A DNA stretch of 64,000 nt, taken from assembly GCA_031761405.1 (NCBI GenBank), contig JASEVX010000007.1, positions 27,926,859-27,990,858 on the forward strand, in the 5' to 3' direction. Positions 20,856 through 31,600 of this stretch are shown here, in pieces (position 1 is the stretch's first letter; each line of letters begins with the position of its first letter). Both the position numbers and the translations under genes were made by a program. Under the pieces are notes generated by a model that saw nothing but the letters and a program-made list of their open reading frames with translations, was not told the origin of the DNA and ran no database searches. The stretch is from Serripes groenlandicus. Lineage: Eukaryota > Mollusca > Bivalvia > Cardiida > Cardiidae.

Positions 20856-23800
20856 TCACCATATGAACCTCTGAACACCTGTCTCATGCTGCCATTGAAA
20901 TGGCTTCATTGCAAACATGAAAATAGTAAATGCATTCACAGCAGCATACAGAATTATCTCGTGTAATGTCCCTAAGGCTGTTCCATAGGCCATGTTTATC
21001 CTCAATATAAGAAAGGGTATGATGAAGTAGCGGAACTCTAACAACTGTTGTGGTACAACTGTTGCAAATAAACATAAACTGAAAATCATCTTCCAAAACA
21101 CATCTCTATGTTTTAACACCGAGATCAAACTCCACAGACAGTAAAGGTATCCAGGAATCAGGGCATATCTCACATACGGGTGGCGCCTAAATATTTTTGA
21201 CCAGATATAGAATGTGTAATGGCGGTTATCAGCTAATAAATATTTATGCTCATAGGTAAAATAATAGACTGCCAAAAATGCCAAGAGATGGAATGCTAAT
21301 ACCCTAAAAGGATTTCTCCAACAGAATTTGACAAAATACCAGATTTGGTAGGGTGATGTTAGATGACAGATTGCGAAAACGTTGGTCATGGATATGAAAT
21401 AAAATATCTGGGGTAAATTAACGCTGACTGTATGATTGGTTCTATCGCCAACGACAATACCCTTGTTTATCACAACAAATACTGCAAAACCTGTACCCAC
21501 TAAAACATAAGGCCATACATCTTTAAGTACAGTAACCATCCATTGTTTAAACTTTCTCTGTCTATTAAGTAAACTATTAGTTAAAAGTTCAACAGTCATC
21601 TGGATCAACTGGAAATCGGTCACATTATCTAACTTTTTATCCTGCTTTTTAGCTTCATCTTGAATCCAGATGCTAAGATGCTTTCTTACTGTAAGACCTG
21701 CGACAAACACGACCCAAATCACATTGGTCTGTCGGAATCCTATTGCCACTGTTCCCATCATGGCTGCGGTAAAGTGGTTATTGTGGAGATTAAAAAGGTA
21801 CATAATCAGCACAAAGAATGTTGATCCACTGTCTGTGTAATACAGGAAGCTGAAGAAGTACAGAACTGGAAATATGCTCAGTGCCAGAGTTGTCATACAA
21901 AGTTTTATACCATTTTCATCCTGAAATATATTATATAGGGAATTTTATAAAATTAGTTTAGTAGCAATGCGTCACTTTAATTGTTTTTTACCACTAGGTG
22001 CGTGGAAAAATTGATCCCCTAAACCCTTTCCAACATACAGCAAATCTGCAGCAGACGACTTTAAAAACATGTAGTCAAAAACATAGAAAATCTCTATAAA
22101 TGAAGGTATAATTACTGATACAAGTTGAAGATTTTGTTGGAAAAGGAGAAATTGCTTGTTTTGAGCAATTTCTCCTTTTTTTCACAATATTGTTAAAAGT
22201 TGTATGCTGTAGAGGTGTCTGAAAGCGTCTATATATCGGAAAGGGTTAAGTAGCAAGATACAAAGCTGTGTATTGCTAGTGCAACCTAATTTTGCTTTTA
22301 TTATAAATACCTATTAAAACTTTTAAGACAGAAAGCAGACAAATTGTGCAAAGTTTAATTTTCTGAATAATGAAATAGCACATTATACACATGAAAAGTA
22401 ATTAATGAACGATGTCACATTACCATTTTTAGCACCTCCAAATAAAGAATTTTTATCTGTCATGATGTATTTACCTGTGACACTTTTCATGAATTTGTGC
22501 CAAATAATTTGTAGGTATATCATAAACAACAAGAGTTGTCGGAGGACAAAATAGCTCGCATATCAGGGCCATCGTCTATCAGGGCCTACTTTAGAACAGT
22601 TATAGCAATGATAAAAGTCCAAAATCCAAAAGTGGAATAATTCAGTTGAAATTGAATTTACAAAAGAAAGAAAACCGTTTAATAGCAACAGCATAAATTA
22701 TATAGTTTCTAAGAAAAGGCCTTGAATGCCAAACTATTACCCAAAATTCCCGGTCTTGCACACAAAGGTTTGACCAAACTGAATTATTCCACTTCTGGAT
22801 TTTGGACTTTTACCAATGCTATATCTGTTCTGAAGTAGGCCCTGATAGACGAATGGCCCTGATAGGCAAGCTATATTGTCATCCGACAACTCTTGTTTAG
22901 TTATGTGGTAAGGTCAAAGTTTTGTGATGACGCAGACAACAACGCCAAGGGTATCATAATAACCCTACTTATTTTTCAAAAAACAGATGATCTAAAAAAT
23001 CATATAATATGCAACTTCTTTTCACACAATGCTTAAAAATTGGGGGTCCTTTCTTTGTATTTGCAGACTAGTGCCTGGGCCTTTGGGCAATTTCGAATTG
23101 TTTTCCTTGACAGACAAAGAAAGGGAGGTAATAGTTATTTTACGCAGCTCCACCAGCTGACCAGGCTCTATACTGACAGCACAGGTTTCACAAAAGTTCA
23201 AGTGTTTTATACCGCTTTTAATAGTATTTAAGTAACATAATGTTCTCTGGGTAACTTATCTGTACTACTGGTATTAATTATCCTGACACTGATGCAACAG
23301 ACTTTTACCACAATCCTGATTGCAAAAGAGGGTAGTCAATTTTAAAAGTCTTTGATATAACTCAACCGGGTTCGAACCCTGATCAGCAGCTCCAAGTGCA
23401 AACACTCTCACCAGTCTTCACAGAGATGGTCAAGCAAGGGTTATGTCTAATAAATTGTTAAAATCTCCAAAAGATTGATCTGTTCCCAAATGATGCATCT
23501 ACAGAAGACGACTTGAAAACATTGCTCATATTCATGTTTTCAATTTTTATTTTTCATTGAAATAATAATTACACTTTTATTTAATGAGAAATTTCGTATT
23601 CTTTGTCAAGATGTTTTCAAAGTAATTTGTAACAGAATTGTTGTTAAAAAATTAATGTATGTGCGAAAGGGTTAAGACTGCATATATTTAGGCTCATTTG
23701 AATTTTCTTTGTTATCCTATTATGACTGAGATTTTACTTACCGCAAGAGGATTATGTAGTTTTTTCTGAATGGCATAAATCAGGTACATGTTTCCCAGTG

Positions 23801-25287
23801 AAAAAAGTACATTTGTTGAGCGCAGCCACCATGTTGTACAGAAATTGTTGGTTGACGAGTTCACAAGCTCTGTCATTGGATTTATGATCACGACTGATAT
23901 CAGATACAAGCCAGGTAAAGTTGTTATCATAGGGTCCCACTTAAAGGAAATGAAAAACATGGTAATTAGTAATAGATTATATTTGTATTGTGTTATCAAC
24001 TGGTTTCTTCGCGCATTGACCATTTAGCCCTCCTCGTTAACAACTGAGCTCTCAAAACTCAACAATATCTAAACTAATAGAAGACAGGTTTTCATTCATG
24101 ATGAACTGTATGATACATAACATTCTCTTGAAGTTTTATGGGTTTTAAAGTTATTATTTTATTCAGAATCCAAAATATAAACAAAAAATCAAAACAAATT
24201 TGTAAATAAATTAATAAGTTCAGAAATTCTTAAATGTTGTGTTATGAAGAAATCTAAAAATTAATCTGTAAACTTTACCAGAGAACTTTTTAGGGTGCAT
24301 GGGATCACCCTTTCCAACATACAGTCCTGTTTTGATGCAGCTGCAACACATGACTTTTTGATATTCTCTTATTCATGTACATTTTCCATAGTTTGCCAAG
24401 ATGTTTTGAAAGTTGGCTGCTGCAGATTTAACTTGTGTTGAAAAGGGTTAAATCATAGACATAAATAGAGGGATATATAAATATATCTTTGATTAAAACA
24501 AATGACATCAGGGACAGGTTTTTTGTTTTACATTGGTTCAAGAAGTATTTCAGTTATCCCTTTCCCACATACAACAAATGTGCTGCAGAAGATTTTTCAA
24601 ATATAGTCAAAATTAGGAAAAATCTCTATTTATATAATTATAAGTTTTTACTAAAATTGAAAACATTGTGGCAAACAGGAAAATTGCTCATTTATCGTCA
24701 TTTTTGTTCAAAATCGTCTGATGCAGAGGCATCAGAAAGCTTTTGTTTATGGGAATTAGAAAAATTAAAGAGTAATATCATTCTATTTCTTGAGAGAATT
24801 AACAGTTATTATGATAAGTATGATCCTGACCTAAAATTCATGTCGTAATGCTGCGTCAAAGTATAGAGATTACCCACATACTTGTTCAAGTTCCAGTACT
24901 CGAACGTGATTTTATATTTTAAATGTTCAAATCTGATGCAATCATGCAACTACAATACATAATGTAACACACCAGAGCAGACAAGATGGTTTTAAACACA
25001 TTTTTGTATAACCTAACAAGGTATCGAGCCTCTTGCAAGCCATAAACTCTTGGCGCTACATTACTAAATTAAAGATATAATCATATACAATTTACAAAGA
25101 TATGAATATCTCAGGAGAAAAATAAATGTGGCATTACATGTGTGAAGTTCCCGTTGCAATATACTTGTGCTTGTGGAATATGAAATATCTCATCCATGTA
25201 CGGGTCAAGTTGTACTTTGTTTATCAAATGGAAAACATAGGCAGTCACACCACCAAAAAGAACAAGAATTGCCAGTATCCCTTTCAT
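20856..25287 (-). CDS. ALG10: ALG10, dolichyl-P-Glc:Glc2Man9GlcNAc2-PP-dolichol alpha-1,2-glucosyltransferase
   Basis: Three coding exons on the minus strand: 25287-25138, 23939-23742 and 21920-20856. All borders are GT-AG; the junctions are phase 0. They give 470 residues, close to the ~473 of the vertebrate protein. The protein is a multi-spanning ER membrane enzyme (GT-C fold, family GT59) that adds the third, terminal alpha-1,2-glucose to the lipid-linked oligosaccharide, completing the donor for N-glycosylation. Family hallmarks: an N-terminal membrane segment followed by PYMDEIFHIPQAQ with a lumenal acidic pair, WDPMITTLPGLYLISVV at the start of exon 2, RQTNVIWVVFVAG and LYYTDSGSTFFVLIMYL in exon 3, YEHKYLLADNRHYTFYIW, and VPQQLLEFRYFIIP near the C-terminus, ending QRFIW. 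The start at 25287 gives an immediate signal-anchor-like helix. It is head to head with BAP1. Introns hold MITE, SINE and foldback copies; no defect is seen in the coding sequence. Confidence 0.96.
22019..22249 (+). mobile_element. TTAA-type MITE in ALG10 intron 2
   Basis: Left ctaaaccctttccaacatac, right atcggaaagggttaa, with the long central hairpin ggagaaattgcttgttttga/gcaatttctcctttt. Diverged from the recent subfamily. Confidence 0.85.
22528..22897. mobile_element. Foldback element made of two family C 5' ends
   Basis: Starts AACAAGAGTTGTCGGAGGAC and ends with its near reverse complement (gtcatccgacaactcttgtt). The arms extend about 120 bp inwards (gggccatcgtctatcagggc, gaacagttatagcaatg, aaatccaaaagtggaataat) before the centre. 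The left arm matches the 5' end of 12521-14368. It lies in ALG10 intron 2. No 3' hairpin or array is present. Confidence 0.8.
23240..23445 (-). mobile_element. tRNA-derived SINE fragment in ALG10 intron 2
   Basis: On the minus strand the head reads gactggtgagagtgtttgca (A-box-like), then cagggttcgaacccgg with a B box GGTTCGAACCC. The body or tail toward 23240 keeps the gggtaacttatctgtactac motif of the SINE family. Not a functional tRNA: the cloverleaf is incomplete. Confidence 0.55.
24305..24451 (-). mobile_element. TTAA-type MITE, short copy in ALG10 intron 1
   Basis: Left tcaccctttccaacatacag, right ttgtgttgaaaagggttaa, with ttggctgctgcagattt inside. 147 bp. Confidence 0.7.
24554..24768 (+). 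mobile_element. TTAA-type MITE, diverged copy in ALG10 intron 1
   Basis: Left ttatccctttcccacataca and right gcttttgtttatgggaatta. Interior ctgcagaagatttttcaa and cattgtggcaaacaggaaaa. Confidence 0.7.
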
Positions 25288-25659
25288 ATTTACTATTTAC
25301 GTGTATGAGCAATAGTGAATGATACTATATTTGTTATTCTTACGTGACACTAGAAAGGGACCTGTTATATTTATTAATTTTATAAGATCGCAATGTACAT
25401 ATTTAGACTATAAAATCAAATTCAAAAACAATTAAATAGATACATTGTATAATTCACTTAAACTTTTACAAGTGTTTGATAATTTTTTGAAGAAAGAGAA
25501 GGTTTTGTTACTCATTAATTAATGATATGTCCCATGCTTAAAGAGCTCTTCATTTTGGAGGATTTGGAGAGAGCATCTGGAAAAAAAGTTTTAAGAAAAA
25601 TAGAAATTAATGCTAAAATTAAAAGAAACTTGACAGGAAATTTGTCAGTAAACATCAAG
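25288..25659. promoter_or_regulatory. Shared ALG10/BAP1 bidirectional promoter region
   Basis: Only 372 bp separate the ALG10 start codon (minus, 25287) from the BAP1 start codon (plus, 25660), so both 5' UTRs and core promoters must lie here unless 5' UTR introns exist. No TATA box in a convincing position for either gene. It is AT-rich, with no MITE or array element inside, in contrast to nearly all other non-coding sequence in the window, which fits functional constraint (inference). An in-frame ATG at 25522 lies upstream of the BAP1 start. Confidence 0.7.
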
Positions 25660-28600
25660 ATGAACAACGGGTGGCTAGAGCTAGAGAGTGATCCGGGTAT
25701 GTATTTTGGTTGCCTGCACGCAGAGGATTTTATAGCTCTGCGTTAAATTGAAACGGTTGAAGTTGTCAAACACATAAATCAGCCGATTCACAAGAAACCC
25801 GATTTTTGTTATTATAACAAACAATGGAGGCTACGCCAATCTTATACAATGACCAGATGTTCAACAGAAACTATTTTTTTTTACCAAGAGGAAATGCTTT
25901 CTCGTTAAAAAAAAGATACGTAAGATTTCTTATTTGATGCAAATTAAACAGGCGGATCTTTAATTTTTGGCTGTCAATTCCAAAAGGTTGATTTTTATTA
26001 TACCCCCAAAAAACAAAGTTTTGGGGGGGTATATAGGAGTCGGTCGGTCGGTCGGTCGGTCGGTCGGTCGGAAGCCATATTTTGTCCGGACCATATCTTA
26101 ACAATGCAACATAGGATTTGAACGAAACTTCATAGGATGATACAACACATTGAGAGGAAGTGCGGTGTACAGGAACCATAACTCTATTTTATCTAAATAC
26201 AAAGTTATTGCCCTTTGTTACTTTTTCTTATTCGTAGAGTCTTGTCCGGAGCATAACTTTAAAACTAATTGTTGGAATTTAATAAAACTTCATAGGATGA
26301 TACAACACATTGAGAGGAAGTGCAGTGTATAGGAACCATAACTCTATTTAATCTAAATAAAGAGTTATTGCCCTTTGTTACTTTTCCTTGTCCGGAGAAT
26401 TACTTAATAACTAACAGATGGAATCTAATAAAACTGCATACAATGGTAGAGCATAATCAGAGGAAGTGCAGTGTACAAGAACCATAACTCTAATTTACAT
26501 AATTACAGAGTTATTGCCCTTTGTTACTTTTTCTTATTCGTAGAGTCTTGTCCAGAGCATAACTTTAAAACAAATTGTTGGAATTTAATTAAACTTCATA
26601 GGATGATACAACACATTGAGAGGAAGTGCGGTGTACAGGAACCATAACTCTATTTTATCTAAATACAGAGTTATTGCCCTTTGTTACTTTTTCTTGTCCG
26701 TAGAATTACTTAATAACTAATAGATGGAATCTAATAAAACTACATATAATGGTAGAGCATAATCAGAGGAAGTGCAGTGTACAAGAAACATAACTCTACT
26801 TTACATAATGACAGAGTTATTGCCGTTTGTTACTTTTTCATATTCGTAGAGTCTTGTCCGGAGCATAACTTTAAAACTAATTGTTGGAATTTAATAAAAC
26901 TTCATAGGATGATACAACACATTGAGAGAAAGTGCAGTGTACAGAAACCATAACTCTATTTAATCTAAATACAGAGTTATTGCCCTTTGTTACTTTTTCT
27001 TGTTTACAGAGTTATGGCCCTTTTGTTGGTCGGTCGTAAACCATATTTTGAGTCAAGGTGCTGTTTTGGGGGTATTTATCATCTTCAGTGATATTTCTAG
27101 TTTCCTTTATTCACCCCTGGCATAAGTGACGGGTGGATTCGGCACAATTATCAATTCGGCCTGGTCTTTTTTGGCCCAGTCTTATTGGGCCTACTTTTTT
27201 TGGTATGCCGATCAAAGTCTGAAAGAGTTAGTTGTCACACCTACCAACAGTTAAAGTTGTAAAATTAAGAGCTCTAAGAACTCTTTATACATGTTCACCA
27301 TTGTGTCACTGCTGGGATGAGAAGCTGGCTGTTGAAGGCAGAGACCTGGATCGAGGTACAACCAAACACACTACCGCATTGGACCGCTCCATTGGGACCT
27401 GCTAGGACCAGTACACAGAGGGTTCTTGAGAATTTATGTGTCTGGTTGAGAATAATATTGTAAATAACAACATAACAAAACCTATAAAAATGGTTCAGAG
27501 AAACATCCTTGCTCGTATTCATAATGTTTTCGGAGTTTAGATTCACAATAGTATTTTTATAATTTCATTACTACCTATAAAATACCGCCACAGTGGTAAA
27601 CTCAGAATGTAACAATGAGAAAATATAATGCAATATGATTTTATTGTACGAAAATTTTTATTTGAGATCAATGTCATTCATAGTAATAATTTTAATTATT
27701 GCCAATCATAATCAATAAGAACCCTATTGTATTGTGAGTCTAAACTTCGGATTTTTTTTTTTAAAAATAGGCCAAATAAGATTTAATAGGCCGAATTGAT
27801 AATTGGGCCGAATCTACCTGGATTCCTGGCATGTAGGGTCGGAGAGTATGACCGAACGACATTCAGTAGTTGTTCATTGGACTGGTCTACTTAAGTTCAC
27901 ATCAGGCAGGACTGACTGGTCAATTTCTAATTCTGTCAATTTTTGTCAAACAAATGAAACAGACAGATTTACAGTTGAAAAAATTGACTTCCGATTCAAT
28001 TCTCAAAGGTTTATTGGAAAGTTTGTGTGTACTCAATAAATTCATAAAGATCCTTAAGGTATGTTCACCAATTGGCTAGTGAAACCATAATATCGAGGCT
28101 CATAATGCCCAAAATGTCTTAATATAATTATTACGTCCAAGAAATTGTGAATTTCCGATTGTTCGGGATCCCAAGATTTGCGACAATTAGAACAAATTCT
28201 GGCATGTTTAATTTGAAATCTTGTTTTTTCTGTGCATGTTTAGTCCGATTTGTAAAAAATGGAGTGTTTGTTTCAAGAATACACACAAATGCTAGCTTTA
28301 TAAAGCTGATTGGTTTGGGATCTCAAAACTTATGACAATTGTTTAGAACATTTTTCGGTATGTAGCTATGTTTACATTGTTTACAGAAGCAGTCGATATA
28401 AAAATGTAAAAAATAAACTGTTTCAATTCGGAAAGGGAAGAGTCCATAAAACACCCAGCGAGCTCTGGAATTCTGTTTTTAACTTCAGAAATATTATGAT
28501 AATCAAAAAAATACATGTATGGTAGAATTTCTGTTTCAACTGTTCATATAAATCCAAATATATAAACTACAAATAGAAGATTTTCAAAATAAATTGTTTC

Positions 28601-31600
28601 TTTGCATATTGCATTGTTTCATTTGCTGGTTAAAGGTTCAGTTGAGATACGGTTAGGTCTACAAAACTAACCGGACCCCTAGTCCAGTTATCAAAAAAGT
28701 TTATGTTGAACCTTAAGGGTAACAGCCAAATTAATGAAGGGTAGCTAAGAGGACTAGATAAGCGGGAGTGAACAGGTCTTTTCCCCACAATATTTCTCTT
28801 ATTACTCAACTGAATCCTATGTTGTCGGTACTCAAAACATAGGGTTAGCGGATAAAATAAGGATTTTAGAACAAGCAAAACGCTACTTATCTAGAGCTCT
28901 GGTACATATAGCCAATTTTTCAATTACTTGTCTCATTTCATAAAACATAGGACATTATGCCTCTTAACCCTTTCCCTCATATGATAATTCTGCAGCGGAT
29001 GACTTTGAACATACTTTGTGAAAACATAGGAAATCTCCATAATTGAATGGATAACCTATGACAACAAGTGGAAAACATTGTGGCAAAAGGAGAAATTGCA
29101 CGTTTTGTGCAATTTCTTCTTTTGTCACAATGTTTTCAAAAAGCGGTCTGCTGCAGAGGCGTCAGAAAGCGTCTATAATCTATATGCTTTTTGAAAACAT
29201 TGTGACAGCAATTTCTCCTTTTGCCACAATGTTTTCCACTTTTAGTCATAGGTCATCCATTCAATTATAGGGATTTTTCATTTTTTGACAAAATATGTTC
29301 AGTCTTCTGCTGCAGAAATGTCGTATGAGGGAAAGGGTTAAAACGATAAAGAGATTATTCATATTCTTGCCTACAGTGAAACATATTTCAACATCATGTG
29401 TTTCAGAATTGTTGTATGCGGGAAAGGCTTGAGTGTTTTTGTTTTGTTCTTTACAGGTTTGTTTACTCTCCTGCTTCAAGACATTGGTATGTAAATTTGT
29501 ACTTGTTACATGTTTTAATTGAAAACATATCGACAAAATTTAAGTATTACTTTCCTACATTAACATGGACTTCAAATCTTACCTTATTTTGAGTAGTGTT
29601 ATATCGCAACCAGGATAGCTTTACATTGCAAGGATTGGCCAGACTCGTCATAAGACAAATAATGTATTTAATACTGAAGTATAGAATATGACATAATGCA
29701 GTGGTCAGTTAATGAGTTATCTGTGAAAGCAGTTTTAAGTCACTATTTCATGCCTAGGTGGTAAAAAAATTATCTTGGGCCAACTGGAACCCTTTCATAA
29801 TAGACACTTCTGACTCCTCTGCAGCAGACGATGTTTTACCATATCTTAGTAACTACTTGATGCATTCCATTAAAACGTTATACAACCCTTCCCAACCATC
29901 ACACCTATGAAAATTATCCAGTTAAATAACTCTATCCTGCATATAATGCAAATAATCACCCTTTAAGAAATTCTGGTTAATGTTTTGCATGCAACTACAT
30001 TAAATTCCATATCTCAGTAACTTAAATAAGCGATGGAATAGTCGAGTGCGCTGTCCTCCAACAGCTCTTGTTATTGTTAAGATGAGGTAAACAGAAACAC
30101 GTTTAATGTTATATTCCATAAAATATATTTTCTTTGTCGCACATTCATTCCACTTTTATTTATATTTTGGTTTTTTAGGTGTCAAGGGTGTTCAAGTAGA
30201 GGAGATTTATGATTTACAGAAACCTATAGAAGGGTAAGTTTTTGTCATCAATTACTACATTTCACTGTATCATCATGCAGACAGTAGTCCTATGATGCAA
30301 AGCTATTTATAAATATTTGTTAATTACAGATAACAATAAGCATATTAGTAGATTTTAACATTTTCCTCCAGTGAATTTCAAAATGTTTATTTTGCCGACA
30401 GTACCTTGCTGAACATAGGAAACCAAAGTTTGCATTTACAAGTATTCAGTTTTTCCCAAAAATGAAAAACCTGCTGTAGACAACTTATTTTTGAATAAAG
30501 TTTGATCATTGTGGCAAAACGAAAAATTGCTAATAATGAGTAGTTTCTCTTTTTTCTACAATTTTTTCGAAAGTCATTGCTTTAGATTCTTCAAAATGGG
30601 TGTACATATTGGAAAGAGTCAATTGGGAACTCAAATTAAAAATGGACAAACACACTGCACATAGTCAAATTATAGACTTTGTATGATTCTCACATCCCTC
30701 CTAATAAAGGAATGAAAGTTTAATAGCTTCCCACAAACAACCGACAACTTTTGAAAATATTGTGACAAAAGTAGAAATTGCTTTTTTCTACACAATCCAA
30801 AAGATATATACCCAGTACATGTACTCTCATTTAAAGAAATTTTCCAAATCTTTGTCTAGATATTTTCAAAGTTGTCTACTGCAGATTTCTTGTATGTTGA
30901 GTATAATTAATCAAGCTATTGATTTTGGATGTTGGAAAACTTATAATTTCAGGCCTACATATGGTTTCATATTTCTTTTCCGTTGGATCGAGGAGAGGAG
31001 GTCTAGAAGGAAGACTATAACAGAGGAAGAGACTTTCGTCACTGATGAAAACATTGTTGATAACATCTTCTTTGCACAGCAGGTATTGTAGTCATTATTG
31101 AGAAATCCTTTTCCCTTAACGTTTATTTTTTACCCTACATAATTGAAAAGTTAAATGTTGACAAATGAATATTGAAACCTTGACGGAGAAGATATTGCTG
31201 GTTTTGCGTAAAGGTAAAGGATATATTACTAATCCCTGTTTATTTAAATGCAATGGCATTAAAATTCAGCAGTTCTTTGTGGGAAATGATTAACCTTTCC
31301 CACATACAACAAATCTGTAGCAGACAACTTTGAAAAAATCTTGGAAAAACATAAAAAAGTTCTACATAAATAACAGTTAAATTATTTAAACAGAGAAGAA
31401 TACATTTTGACCAAAAGAAGAATTTTTTCACTCATTACGAGCAAATTCTCCTTTTGCTACAATGTATTCAAAAGCCATCTGCTGTCTAGTTGTCGGAAAG
31501 CTTCTATATGGAGGAAATTATTAAATATTTATTTTTAAACTAACTCTTTAGTTCTTGATTCTTTTTAGCTCACCTGAGCTTTGCTCAAGGTGAGTTATTG

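Noticed and set aside
20884..21096. Second minus-strand ORF within the ALG10 exon 3 region
   Set aside because: Out-of-frame shadow of ALG10; the ALG10 frame carries all family motifs.
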